The notes under the pieces are model-generated. The model had not been told where the DNA came from and did not search any database. It saw nothing but the letters and a program-made list of their open reading frames with translations. From Burkholderiales bacterium (GTDB taxonomy: Bacteria; Pseudomonadota; Gammaproteobacteria; Burkholderiales; Burkholderiaceae_D), in the NCBI GenBank assembly GCA_016200895.1, contig JACQDX010000075.1, positions 1 to 45,563 of the forward strand: DNA of 45,563 nt. Reading direction: 5' to 3'. The translations under genes were made by a program, and so were the position numbers. Position 1 is the stretch's first letter. Every line of letters starts with the position of its first letter. Positions 1 to 8,921 of the stretch are shown here, in pieces.

Positions 1-63
1 AAAATTGGCTATTTTCAGAAGAATCTAGCCAGATGCAATTTAAATTCAGTGATAATAAATATC

Positions 64-831
64 ATGGCAAAAAGCATAAATGTTCCCATTGCAAAAACTA
101 AAATACCGTTTTTAAAAGCAGCATTCTTGATTTGTTTGCTTACGGCCTCGTCTCCCGCCTTATCCGCTGGCGGCAAATTCGTCATTGCATACAATGAGCG
201 TCCACCATACCTTATTAGCAATGCGGATGGAACTGTTAGCGGGCTAACGGCCAACCCGGTTGCTCGTGCATTCAAAAATGCAGGCATTGAATATGTATGG
301 GAAAAAGAGCCGACAAATCGTCAACTGCAAAACATCAAGGAAAATCTTGGATTGTATTGTGCAGTTGGCTGGTTTAAAAATCCTGAACGCGAAAAATTTG
401 CGAAATTTACCAAAGCAATCTATCGCGACAATGCATCTGTCTTAATTGCCGATACCGATTTCAAGATGCAAAACGACAGTCTGCTTTCTGAAATCCTGGG
501 CCGTCGGAACATACGGGTTTTGGTCAAATCACAGTACTCCTATGGACAGTATATTGATGCTTTGATTTCCAGATTTAAACCTGCTCTGGTACAGACTACG
601 GCAGAGAATATCAGCATGATCAAGATGATCAAGGCAAACCGTGCAGATTTCATGTTCATCTCTGAAGAAGAGGCAGCGTATTCTATAGAGCTGGCAGGAT
701 TTACATCAGGCGAATTACAGTTGATCCATTTACGGGATATGCCCGAAGGCGAAAAAAGGTATTTGATGTGCAATAAAAATGTTTCTGATGAGATCATTGA
801 AAAACTCAATAAATTCATCGCAACTGAGTAG
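64..831 (+). CDS. Periplasmic substrate-binding protein, SBP_bac_3-like
   Basis: A roughly 255-residue secreted protein. The N-terminus has basic residues (KTK) then a hydrophobic stretch (AAFLICLLTASS) ending at a probable signal peptidase site near SALSAGG. The mature part starts KFVIAYNERPPYLISNADG, the usual opening of family 3 (amino-acid/polar) solute-binding proteins, and carries a conserved-looking MIKANRADFMFISEEEAAY segment where such proteins often have a 'G-R-D' ligand loop. No permease or ATPase lies beside it, so it may be an orphan binding protein or a sensor-like family member; the ligand cannot be told from sequence. ATG at 64 was preferred over an in-frame GTG at 49 because it directly precedes the signal peptide; neither has a good Shine-Dalgarno. 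It is convergent with mdcH. Confidence 0.75.
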   Translation: MAKSINVPIAKTKIPFLKAAFLICLLTASSPALSAGGKFVIAYNERPPYLISNADGTVSGLTANPVARAFKNAGIEYVWEKEPTNRQLQNIKENLGLYCAVGWFKNPEREKFAKFTKAIYRDNASVLIADTDFKMQNDSLLSEILGRRNIRVLVKSQYSYGQYIDALISRFKPALVQTTAENISMIKMIKANRADFMFISEEEAAYSIELAGFTSGELQLIHLRDMPEGEKRYLMCNKNVSDEIIEKLNKFIATE

Positions 832-890
832 ACTAGCAACGCACTGCCGCTTTCGGTCTCAAAAGAATCTCTAGTCCAGCATCTGATATT

Positions 891-1826
891 TCAACTATCG
901 CATTGCCGCTGCACCCATGCGATCACACCTTCCAGACTGCGAAAATCTGCCACTGAGCGGCAGGTAATCTGAGGATGACGTGCCTGCAGCATTTTAGACA
1001 AGGCCGGGCCTGGCCCTAGTTCCAGTGCATAGCTGATGCCATTTTCAGCCATTGCGTCCATACAGGCTTGCCATTGTATTGTCTGGGTCAACTGTGCCAA
1101 CAAGCTGCTGCGTGTGATTGCTGACAGAGTGATTTTTTCAGCATTGATGCCCGCCAATACCGCAATCTCAGTTTCGCGCATGGGAGTGTCATTCAGCAAT
1201 CGTGCAAAGCCAGGTGCAGCAGCCTGCATCAGGGGAGTATGGGATGCGATGTGTACGGCTATTTCTGTGTGCGTAATATCATGACCAGGCAGGCTGGCAA
1301 TGTCAGGTATTGCCGCGCTGATCTTGTTTGCCAGGCCAGCGACGATGGCCTTGTTGTCTGCCGTAATAATGGCGACGTACAGATCATGGTTGATGGCGAA
1401 TTGCTGTATATCGATGATGGCGACGCCAGATACTGCCAACATGCGTTGCGGCTCTTGCACGCAAGCCTGCATCAAAGCTGCGCGAGTGGTGGCGAGTTGC
1501 AGCGCAGCTTGCACATCCATGCTGCCACTGACAGCATGTGCAGCAATTTCACCTACGCTATAACCGGCAATCAAATCCGGTGCGGGTAAATGATCCCGCA
1601 ACGCCAGCCAGTTGGCCAGCGTGGCTGCGACGATCAAAGGCTGGGCATTGCGATTCTCGAACAGAAGCCTGTTCGACGAAAGTGCATCTGCCAGCGTGTG
1701 TTGTTCTATCTTATGGCTCAATGCATCTTGAATAAAACTGGCTGCACGATCGTGTTGCTTAGCCAGCGCAAACATATCCGCAGATTGCGCCCCCTGCCCC
1801 GGGCATAGCAGGGCAAACTTATTCAT
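891..1826 (-). CDS. mdcH: Malonate decarboxylase, malonyl-CoA:ACP transacylase subunit (epsilon)
   Basis: MdcH loads the first malonyl group from malonyl-CoA onto the MdcC acyl carrier protein, activating the decarboxylase for catalytic cycling. The 311 residues show the acyltransferase signature: GQGAQ at residues 10-14, the nucleophile elbow GYSVG at 88-92 (Ser90) and the catalytic His in SHTPLM near 196. It resembles FabD but is linked to the mdc set. It is the last gene of the ten-gene minus-strand unit, and its start overlaps the end of mdcB by 8 bases, which implies translational coupling. No clear terminator is seen between it and the convergent binding-protein gene. Confidence 0.92.
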   Translation of the reverse strand: MNKFALLCPGQGAQSADMFALAKQHDRAASFIQDALSHKIEQHTLADALSSNRLLFENRNAQPLIVAATLANWLALRDHLPAPDLIAGYSVGEIAAHAVSGSMDVQAALQLATTRAALMQACVQEPQRMLAVSGVAIIDIQQFAINHDLYVAIITADNKAIVAGLANKISAAIPDIASLPGHDITHTEIAVHIASHTPLMQAAAPGFARLLNDTPMRETEIAVLAGINAEKITLSAITRSSLLAQLTQTIQWQACMDAMAENGISYALELGPGPALSKMLQARHPQITCRSVADFRSLEGVIAWVQRQCDS

Positions 1827-2742
1827 GACTCTCTATCGCAGAAAATTCTTCCAGGCATTGATGCACAAAGCAAGTTGCAGCCAGCATGTCTGCTGCACCA
1901 CCCGGCGACAATCTGCGTGCGGTAAATTCTTGATGGCAGTTTTCTGCCGTAAGCATCCATTGCGGATCAGCTGTACCGCCCTGTTCCAGAAAATTTTGTG
2001 CCGCATCCTTGGCATAAGCTATGCCTGCCGCACCGCCACGATGGTACAAGTTAGTGTCGCTGATATGTGCCATCAGAGTGAAGAAACAATCTATTTGCGC
2101 CAGATACAGCTTACGGCCTTCTCGCAGGCTTTGCTGCAGGCGTGGCAGGGACAGTTCAAAAATGGAAGGAAAACCCAAGGCTGCCTCTTCCCTGGCACCG
2201 CTGGCAGCATATTGCTTTGCAGCCTGCAATCCGTGACTCAGATCTTGTGCATCGTCAGGAACGCTATGGTCTGCCAGCGCTTGCCCCCATTGCAAGATGA
2301 GGGCTTGTCGTAAAGTTGAAGTCGACAATATTTCGCCATGTGACAGGCAATATCCTGCCGCCGCACTGAGCATACCCAAAGCAAAGATGGCGCCGCGATG
2401 CGTATTGATGCCCCTGGTTGCTATTAACATGCGCTGTTCTGCTGCCATGCCCAGACGTTTCAGTACATTAAATTCAGCACCAGCGGCACCAGCGAGCGCA
2501 ATGTCTCTGAAATAATGGCGTAACGAAAACAGACTACGCATGAAGCAGTCTGCATCCATATCAACATGACTGCCATTGTCACGCAGAGATACAAGACCGG
2601 GTTTGGGATACAAGACGAGTTCTGCATACAGGCTGCGCACTGCGAGCATGGCGATCTGCTGCGCAATATGTTTTCTTTGAGGTGAAGCTATAGGCGACTG
2701 AATTGAATACAGTTCAGCATGCACATGCGCTTGCGTTAGCAT
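1819..2742 (-). CDS. mdcB: Triphosphoribosyl-dephospho-CoA synthase
   Basis: MdcB (CitG family) makes 2'-(5''-triphosphoribosyl)-3'-dephospho-CoA from ATP and dephospho-CoA, the precursor of the MdcC prosthetic group. The 307-residue protein has the family motif YPKPGLVSLRDNGSHVDMDA near residues 45-65, followed by the helical core with THRGAIFALG and the C-terminal segment DTNLYHRGGAAG. Length is normal. The start overlaps the end of mdcG by 7 bases and the stop overlaps mdcH. MdcB and MdcG act one after the other and sit side by side. Confidence 0.92.
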   Translation of the reverse strand: MLTQAHVHAELYSIQSPIASPQRKHIAQQIAMLAVRSLYAELVLYPKPGLVSLRDNGSHVDMDADCFMRSLFSLRHYFRDIALAGAAGAEFNVLKRLGMAAEQRMLIATRGINTHRGAIFALGMLSAAAGYCLSHGEILSTSTLRQALILQWGQALADHSVPDDAQDLSHGLQAAKQYAASGAREEAALGFPSIFELSLPRLQQSLREGRKLYLAQIDCFFTLMAHISDTNLYHRGGAAGIAYAKDAAQNFLEQGGTADPQWMLTAENCHQEFTARRLSPGGAADMLAATCFVHQCLEEFSAIESHE

Positions 2743-3428
2743 GGCAATTCACCCTCAGCCAACAGCTCAAGCAAACTTTGCCGCGTGCGCAGGCTGACGC
2801 CATGCATGTCTTTGACCATCACGCGTTGTTGATTAAAATCCTGACCTGGGTGGGCTGGCTGTATCCACTCTTTCCATGCCACTGCGGCTTCGCCGGGGAA
2901 AACAATCTCACCATCCATCGGCAGAGCTTGTTGCTGCTCTTGCAGCAAAGCCAGGCCAGCGCGCAGTTGTGCCTGGTGATAAGGCCGGAACAGGATATCG
3001 ATATCTGAAGTCGCACCCAGATAATCTTGTCCCGTCAAAAATTGCATGGCGACAGAACCATAGACGCGCAACTTGATACCCGCCATCAAGGCCTGCTGGT
3101 GCAGGTGTTGCAAACCAGCCTGCCATGTGGGTGGTGCAATGGCAACAACAGTATGCAAGGACAAAGCAGACTGATGAATGGCGATATGCTCACCCTTTAC
3201 CCTGGCAGCAAAGCGCGGCTTGTTGGCATTGACCGGTGGCATTGGAAAACCTATGCAGACTTCATCTTCTGCCACATCAGGATGGCGACGTGTGACTACT
3301 GCTGGCCATTCTTCTTGCTGCCACTGTCTGAGCAAGTCTGGCGCGCCAAAAGACTGCAAGACGGCCAGCCAGGCTTCGTCGGAAAGCCAGACCAGATCAT
3401 GTCTTTGGTATTGCGTGATGCTATCCAT
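2736..3428 (-). CDS. mdcG: Phosphoribosyl-dephospho-CoA transferase (holo-ACP synthase of malonate decarboxylase)
   Basis: MdcG transfers phosphoribosyl-dephospho-CoA onto the active serine of MdcC, giving the holo-carrier protein. The 230-residue sequence has the nucleotidyltransferase-like core: GSVAMQFLTGQDYLGATSDID, where DID is the probable metal-binding Asp pair, preceded by FPMPPVN. It lies 3 bases after mdcE and overlaps mdcB. The N-terminus MDSITQYQRHDLVWL is typical in length, so the start is well supported. Confidence 0.9.
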   Translation of the reverse strand: MDSITQYQRHDLVWLSDEAWLAVLQSFGAPDLLRQWQQEEWPAVVTRRHPDVAEDEVCIGFPMPPVNANKPRFAARVKGEHIAIHQSALSLHTVVAIAPPTWQAGLQHLHQQALMAGIKLRVYGSVAMQFLTGQDYLGATSDIDILFRPYHQAQLRAGLALLQEQQQALPMDGEIVFPGEAAVAWKEWIQPAHPGQDFNQQRVMVKDMHGVSLRTRQSLLELLAEGELPC

Positions 3429-3431
3429 ACC

Positions 3432-4145
3432 CTACTCTACTTGTGCTGCCTGAGATAGAACAGCTTCTATCACCTGCTGCGACTTGCGGCGACCTCCACG
3501 TTGTTGGCCAAGTTCACTGCGTCTGTCGCTGGCATCTGCCTGCAACAGTGCATCGCGCAAGCACTTTGCCAGATCAGCTTCCCATATCGCTTGCACGCCA
3601 CCCATGCGCTCATAATTTTTTGGACCCGGCGCGAACACTGGATTATGCAATGCCAGTGCCGTCAGCTTTTCTTCTGCGACCTTGGTAATGCGCGCCATCG
3701 CTGGCAAACCCATGACGCGTATGGTGGCTTCTGGCAAGGCATAACAGGCATCAGCCATCATGCCGCTGGTGATGAAGCCACCGGACAAGGCTTGATCATA
3801 TACGAGGGCGATGATCTTGTGGCCGGACTGCCTAGCCAGTTCCAGGCATTTGCCCAGATGTGCCATATAGCTGTTGATGCCCAGCATTTCATCGCGATGG
3901 CGCAGGCGCTGACCCTGGGTATCCACCATTAACAATATAGCTCTTTGCGGGAAGTCACGCACTGTCGCCAGCACTGCGCTGGCCTGTGCCAGTGCTATCT
4001 CCACACCTATGGGTGTATGGCCGCTGGTGCCGATGACGCTGATGTTCTGCCCATCGACAGCCGCTGTGCCAGAAATAAAATCATCGGCAATAGTGACCTC
4101 ATGGCCTTGCGGGAATAATTGCGCAAGCAATTGCACGCTATCCAT
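3432..4145 (-). CDS. mdcE: Malonate decarboxylase gamma subunit
   Basis: MdcE is the second carboxyltransferase-like subunit. With MdcD it decarboxylates malonyl-S-ACP to acetyl-S-ACP and CO2. It has about 237 residues with a crotonase/carboxyltransferase fold. Visible signs are GTSGHTPIGVEIALA, a hydrophobic ILLMVDTQGQRLRHRDEMLGIN segment and a glycine-rich ALSGGFITSGMMAD loop. The ORF extends upstream, but the ATG at 4145 (MDSVQLLAQ) was chosen because it overlaps the mdcD stop in the pattern ATGGATAG, matching the coupling seen through the whole operon. Confidence 0.92.
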   Translation of the reverse strand: MDSVQLLAQLFPQGHEVTIADDFISGTAAVDGQNISVIGTSGHTPIGVEIALAQASAVLATVRDFPQRAILLMVDTQGQRLRHRDEMLGINSYMAHLGKCLELARQSGHKIIALVYDQALSGGFITSGMMADACYALPEATIRVMGLPAMARITKVAEEKLTALALHNPVFAPGPKNYERMGGVQAIWEADLAKCLRDALLQADASDRRSELGQQRGGRRKSQQVIEAVLSQAAQVE

Positions 4146-5037
4146 GTTGGCGCTCCGTCTGCCTGATGCAGGCACTCAGTTGCAAGAAAGCCTGGGTATC
4201 GAGCATGGCAATATCCTCAGGATGTTCTACGCCCATGGCAGCCCAGATATCCATGGGTTCCGTCTTGTTACCAAAGTCTTGCAGGCGTGCTGCCAGCATT
4301 TGCTGTTCAGCTTCCAGTGCTGCCAGACTGAGGGCGACTTCGCTTTGTACACTGTTCTGCATGGCTTGCACTATGGCCGATTTGAATGCGGCATCATCAT
4401 CTGTTACCAGCATCTGACAATCACCGAGCAGGTAACGATGCTTGCCACCGGTAGTGCGCCATACCAGCGCCCGGTCACGTGAATCAAATTCTTCTACGCC
4501 GTTGGCAGTTTCTATGACTTCAGGGCCGGACATGGCCAGCCTGGCTTCTTCCGACATGATGATGACATTTGCGCAGCGCGAGACTATGCCCATGCCACCA
4601 AAGCAGCCATTGCTGCCGCCAATGACGACGATCACTGGTATGCCCGCCGCACGCACGGCCAGCAAGGCGCGCATGACTTCTGACACGGCAATCAGGCCTG
4701 CATTGGCTTCATGCAGGCGCACGCCGCCTGACTCTGCCAGCAACACCAGCGCCTGTGGCTTGTAGATGATGGCAGCACGCATGAGGCCTACCAGTTTGGC
4801 CCCATGCACTTCGCCAACTGCACCGCCCATGAAGCCGCCTTCCTGCGCGGCGACATAGACTTGCTTGCCATCGACTGTACCGCGACCGATGACGACGCCA
4901 TCATCAAAGGATACAGGTGCATTGAGTTGTGGCAAATGCGGGCTGGTCCATTCTTTTGAGGGTGGCAGAAATTCTGTGAAATTGCTGATCAGTGCGGCCA
5001 CTCTTTGCCTGGCAGTTGCTTCCAGATAGCTGCTCAT
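4138..5037 (-). CDS. mdcD: Malonate decarboxylase beta subunit
   Basis: MdcD is the catalytic carboxyltransferase-like subunit that works as a heterodimer with MdcE on malonyl-S-MdcC. About 299 residues. The motifs GGFMGGAVGEVHGAKLVGL, LLAESGGVRLHEANAG and IGGSNGCFGGMGI are oxyanion-hole and acyl-binding loops typical of acetyl-CoA carboxylase beta-like folds. The upstream extension in frame has an Arg/His-rich out-of-family look; the start was set at 5037 (MSSYLEATARQR) because this ATG overlaps the mdcC stop as ATGA. Confidence 0.93.
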   Translation of the reverse strand: MSSYLEATARQRVAALISNFTEFLPPSKEWTSPHLPQLNAPVSFDDGVVIGRGTVDGKQVYVAAQEGGFMGGAVGEVHGAKLVGLMRAAIIYKPQALVLLAESGGVRLHEANAGLIAVSEVMRALLAVRAAGIPVIVVIGGSNGCFGGMGIVSRCANVIIMSEEARLAMSGPEVIETANGVEEFDSRDRALVWRTTGGKHRYLLGDCQMLVTDDDAAFKSAIVQAMQNSVQSEVALSLAALEAEQQMLAARLQDFGNKTEPMDIWAAMGVEHPEDIAMLDTQAFLQLSACIRQTERQHG

Positions 5038-5348
5038 TTGACTTGCTCCAGACAGGCTTCTATGGCCTGATCCATGCGCAGGCTGACGACAGCAGGAGTG
5101 GCGCCCATGTCGTTGATGGCGATGCGGCAATCAGCCAGTTGCCAGCGCTGGTTGAAATCATTCATCACCGCTTGCCAGATCGCACCAAAGCCAGTAGCGG
5201 CAGTGCTGATCTCTATTTCGCAGGCTGACTGCAAATCCAGCGACTGCACCAGCACTTCAAGGTTACCCGAGCTGACCACGCCGACCAGTTGCGCAGCAGA
5301 CCCCAGCTTGCGCTGCCCTTGTTCAAAACGATATATCAAAGTTTCCAT
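5034..5348 (-). CDS. mdcC: Malonate decarboxylase acyl carrier protein (delta)
   Basis: MdcC carries acetyl/malonyl groups on a phosphoribosyl-dephospho-CoA arm instead of phosphopantetheine. The 104-residue protein has the expected attachment region VGVVSSGNLEVL, with Ser27 the likely modified residue. Start at 5348 (METLIYRFEQ) was chosen over a codon 5 residues earlier because AAGGA lies just upstream at good spacing. It sits between mdcA (8-base gap) and mdcD (ATGA overlap). Confidence 0.92.
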   Translation of the reverse strand: METLIYRFEQGQRKLGSAAQLVGVVSSGNLEVLVQSLDLQSACEIEISTAATGFGAIWQAVMNDFNQRWQLADCRIAINDMGATPAVVSLRMDQAIEACLEQVK

Positions 5349-5356
5349 GATTATCC

Positions 5357-7021
5357 TTACCAATTCCTGAAACGCTTGGGCGGTTGATATAAACCACCCG
5401 ATGCACGCACCAGGTCTTTCATATTCTTTGCAGCAAGCAGATCACGCGTGGCCAAGCGCTTGTCTATGCCCAGGTCTTCTGCCCGTTTGATGATGCCACG
5501 GTCACGCAGGTTTTCTACCATGCGTTTGTCACGCGCCAGCCCGACTGGCGTGTAACCTGCGACACCGCGTATAGCTTGTTCGCGTTCTTCTTCACTGCGG
5601 CACAGGAGCAAATTCGCTATGCCTTCTTCAGTCAGGATATGGGTGACATCATCACCATAAATCATGACCGGTGGTATCGCCATATTCGCCTGCTCTGCCA
5701 ACTGCCAGGCATCGAGTTTTTCTACAAAGGCGGGTTGCATGTGCTCGCGGAAAGTCTCTACCATTTGCACCACCAGCTTTTGCCCGCGCGGTATCTGGTT
5801 GCTGCCTGCTCGTGCTTCACGCCCTGCTTTTAGCCATGCCGGGCTGGCATGGCGGCGGCCACGTGCATCAGCACCCATATTTGGTGCGCCACCAAAACCG
5901 GCGATACGGCCCAAAGTAGCTGTCGATGAATTACCCTGCAAATCGATTTGCAGAGTGGAACCTATGAACATATCGCAGGCATAATGCCCTGCTGCCTGCG
6001 ACAGCGCACGGTTGCTGCGCATGCTGCCATCGGCACCGACAAAGAAGATATCGGGGCGGGCGCGGATATAGTCTTCCATGCCCAGTTCAGATCCGAAGGA
6101 ATGGACGGATTCAACAAAGCCTGCTTCTATAGCAGGAATGAGCGCCGGGTGCGGGTTCAGCGCCCAGTGGCTGGCGATCTTGCCTTTCAGTCCCAGCGAC
6201 GCTGCATAGGTGGGCAAGAGCAATTCTATCGCGGCAGTATCAAAGCCTATGCCATGGTTGAGGCGCTTGACTTCATATTCTGCATAGATACCCTTGATAG
6301 CCATCATCGCCATCAAGACTTGTATCTCGGAGATCAAAGCCGGGTCACGGGTAAACAGCGGTTCTATGTAATGCGGCGTCGGTGCCTGCACCACGAAATC
6401 TACCCAGCCTGCCGGGATATCGACACGCGGCAAGACATCAACGACCTCATTGACCTGGGCAATCACGATGCCGGATTTGAATGCCGTGGCTTCGACTATC
6501 GTCGGCGTGTCTTCGGTATTGGGGCCGGTATATAAGTTGCCTGCACGGTCTGCCGACTGCGCGGCTACCAGGGCCACGCGCGGTGTCAGGTCAACGAAAT
6601 AACGTGCATACAATTCCAGATAAGTATGGATGGCACCGATATTCAATTTGCCTGCAGATGCCAGCTTGGCCAGGCGTGCTGCCTGTGGGCCGGAAAAAGA
6701 AAAATCCAGCTTGCTGGCGATGCCCTTGTCAAATACATCCAGGTGTTCAGGCAAGGCCAGCACGGACAGCAGCATGTGCAAATCGTGGACACGCGCAGCA
6801 TCCAGTCTGGTGAGTGCCTTGGCCAGGAAGTCTGCCTGCTTCTGGTTATTCCCTTCCAGGCAAACCCGGTCGCCTTTTTCCAGTACCGCATGCAGGCAGT
6901 CGCCTATGCGCTGCTGCGGAAATAGTTTGCCTTGCAAATCATTGCCCAACACGGTGGCAGCCCTTTGCAGGCGTTGCTGGCGGTTGGTTTGCAGGGTGTT
7001 CCAGCGACCGGCTGCGGTCAT
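5357..7021 (-). CDS. mdcA: Malonate decarboxylase alpha subunit (acetyl-ACP:malonate ACP transferase)
   Basis: MdcA swaps the acetyl group on MdcC for malonate, releasing acetate, and so starts each turnover. The 554 residues are the usual size for the family. Recognisable parts are DRVCLEGNNQKQADFLAKAL near the N-terminus, LNIGAIHTYLELYARYFVDL, a central PTPHYIEPLFTRDPALI segment and the glycine-rich GRIAGFGGAPNMGADARGRR stretch. Its ATG shares one base with the dctM stop (TAATG), so the decarboxylase genes are translated directly after the TRAP transporter genes. Confidence 0.95.
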   Translation of the reverse strand: MTAAGRWNTLQTNRQQRLQRAATVLGNDLQGKLFPQQRIGDCLHAVLEKGDRVCLEGNNQKQADFLAKALTRLDAARVHDLHMLLSVLALPEHLDVFDKGIASKLDFSFSGPQAARLAKLASAGKLNIGAIHTYLELYARYFVDLTPRVALVAAQSADRAGNLYTGPNTEDTPTIVEATAFKSGIVIAQVNEVVDVLPRVDIPAGWVDFVVQAPTPHYIEPLFTRDPALISEIQVLMAMMAIKGIYAEYEVKRLNHGIGFDTAAIELLLPTYAASLGLKGKIASHWALNPHPALIPAIEAGFVESVHSFGSELGMEDYIRARPDIFFVGADGSMRSNRALSQAAGHYACDMFIGSTLQIDLQGNSSTATLGRIAGFGGAPNMGADARGRRHASPAWLKAGREARAGSNQIPRGQKLVVQMVETFREHMQPAFVEKLDAWQLAEQANMAIPPVMIYGDDVTHILTEEGIANLLLCRSEEEREQAIRGVAGYTPVGLARDKRMVENLRDRGIIKRAEDLGIDKRLATRDLLAAKNMKDLVRASGGLYQPPKRFRNW

Positions 7022-8370
7022 TATTTCGCTCCCATCAAAGCATCAGGAAATGCGGTGGCGATGTGCGGGAATACGCATAACAAAATCACGGCCACCAGCA
7101 TCAATAATAGAAAAGGCATGACACCCCAGACGATATCCTTCAAGGGTATATCAGGTGCAATATTCTTGATGACAAAAATATTCAAACCCACGGGTGGATG
7201 TATCAGGCCCATCTCCATGACTATGGTCATGACCACACCAAACCAGATCAGGTCAAACCCAGCCACTTTCAAAGGTGGCAAGATGATGGGGCACATCATC
7301 AAGATAATCGAGACCGGTGGCAGGAAGAACCCAAACACCACCACCATCAGCAAGATCACCGTCAACAACATCCATTTACTAAGATGCAGGTCCACCACCC
7401 ATTGTGCAGCAGATTGGCTGATATGCAGATAACTCATGACATAGGAATATAGCAGCGACATGCCTATGATGAACAACAGCATCGTTGATTCTTTGATGGT
7501 CGAGGTGATGAAGGGTGAGATATCTTTTGGCCGCCAGACGCCATACACAATCGCGATCAGCACCATCGCCAGCAAGGCACCCAAGCCCGCAGTTTCTGAA
7601 GGCGTGGCATAACCACCATACAGAGCCACCATGACACCGATGAGCAGGATAACGAAGGGTAAAACCCGCGGCAGCATCTCGACTTTTTGTGCAACGGTGA
7701 AATGCTCTTCTTCCAGATAAGCTGATTTGACACCACCCTGCTCGTAAGCCTTATACGCAAGCGCATACTCACGGCGCGCCCTGTACACAGCATAAGCAGA
7801 GAACAAAATCACCAGCAAAACACCCGGGCCTATGCCAGCCAGGAATAAACGTCCAAGCGACTGTTCGGCGGCAACGGCATACAAGATCATGGTTATCGAC
7901 GGCGGCAGCAAAATACCCAGAGTACCACCAGCGGCGATGATGCCTGCCGCAAAGCCGGGTGAATAACCACGCCTGCGCATTTCCGGTATGCCTGCAGAAC
8001 CAATAGCAGAACAGGTCGCAGGTGAAGAACCTGCCATAGCCGCAAACATGGCACAGGCAAAAACATTCGCAATACCCAGTCCACCCGGCACCTTGTGCAA
8101 CCAGGCATGAATGGCAGAATACAGATCACGCCCGGCCGGTGATTTGCCTATCGCCGCACCTTTAAGAATGAACAGCGGTATCGACAACAAGGTGATCGAT
8201 GCCATTTCTTCATAGACGTTCTGGGTAATGGTATCAAGTGAGGCGGCAGGCATGAAAAAATACATGAAGCTGGTGGCCACTACACCCAAGGCAAAGGCGA
8301 TGGGCATGCCGGAGAACATCACGACCAGGGTGACGATGCCATATAAAACACCAAGGGTAAGCGGACTCAT
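7021..8370 (-). CDS. TRAP transporter large permease (DctM family), probable malonate uptake
   Basis: A 449-residue inner-membrane protein with about 12 hydrophobic segments, matching the large subunit of TRAP dicarboxylate transporters. Family signs include MPIAFALGV near the start, SSPATCSAIGSAGIPEMRRRGY and GTLGILLPPSITMILYAV in the middle, and IHPPVGLNIFVIKNIAPDIP near the end. It carries substrate with a Na+ or H+ gradient, together with the small permease and the binding protein. Overlap with dctQ is ATGA and with mdcA is TAATG. Malonate as substrate is inferred from the operon; comparable TRAP systems (MatPQM of Sinorhizobium) are known to carry malonate. Confidence 0.92.
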   Translation of the reverse strand: MSPLTLGVLYGIVTLVVMFSGMPIAFALGVVATSFMYFFMPAASLDTITQNVYEEMASITLLSIPLFILKGAAIGKSPAGRDLYSAIHAWLHKVPGGLGIANVFACAMFAAMAGSSPATCSAIGSAGIPEMRRRGYSPGFAAGIIAAGGTLGILLPPSITMILYAVAAEQSLGRLFLAGIGPGVLLVILFSAYAVYRARREYALAYKAYEQGGVKSAYLEEEHFTVAQKVEMLPRVLPFVILLIGVMVALYGGYATPSETAGLGALLAMVLIAIVYGVWRPKDISPFITSTIKESTMLLFIIGMSLLYSYVMSYLHISQSAAQWVVDLHLSKWMLLTVILLMVVVFGFFLPPVSIILMMCPIILPPLKVAGFDLIWFGVVMTIVMEMGLIHPPVGLNIFVIKNIAPDIPLKDIVWGVMPFLLLMLVAVILLCVFPHIATAFPDALMGAK

Positions 8371-8921
8371 GCTGGCCTCCTCTTATTGGTGGCGGCAGCC
8401 AGTATCTGCACCAGGATTTGCAGCGACAACAGGGTCATGCCGGTTGCCATCATGGCATAGGGTATCCACAAGGGCGGCGCGAATGTCGAAGAAGTCGTTT
8501 GCCCATCCACCCAGGCTTCATGAAACAGCGTCCAGGATTTCCAGGAAAAGAACAGGCAAAACGTCGCACTGGTAATATCCACTAGCAACAGACGGAAGCG
8601 GTTGACGGCTGGTGGCAAAATAGACGACAAGACCTCTATGCCTATATGGCCGCGATAGGACTGTACGTAAGCCGCAGAAAAGAAAGTCACGCCTATCAGC
8701 ATGAAGACCGAGGCTTCATCTTGCCAGTCTGTCGGTATCTTGAACAGATAACGCGTGACGACAGAATAAGTGAGGATGAAAGCTGTCAGCAACATGGCAA
8801 ACATGGATATGCGCACGATGGCTTTGTTAATCCATTCCAGCACTTTTGCCAGTCGGGCTACAAAGGGATTATCCGGTTGCGGCGGGCCCTTCGGAATTTC
8901 TATTTCAAAACCATGGCTCAT
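8367..8921 (-). CDS. TRAP transporter small permease (DctQ family)
   Basis: A 184-residue membrane protein with four predicted transmembrane helices (roughly residues 40-60, 72-92, 110-130 and 150-172). The family motif TDWQDEASVFMLIGVTFFSAAYVQ and the GHIGIEVLSSILP loop are clear. It pairs with the DctM-type permease. Its start overlaps the stop of the binding-protein gene as ATGA, and its stop overlaps the next start in the same way. Confidence 0.9.
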   Translation of the reverse strand: MSHGFEIEIPKGPPQPDNPFVARLAKVLEWINKAIVRISMFAMLLTAFILTYSVVTRYLFKIPTDWQDEASVFMLIGVTFFSAAYVQSYRGHIGIEVLSSILPPAVNRFRLLLVDITSATFCLFFSWKSWTLFHEAWVDGQTTSSTFAPPLWIPYAMMATGMTLLSLQILVQILAAATNKRRPA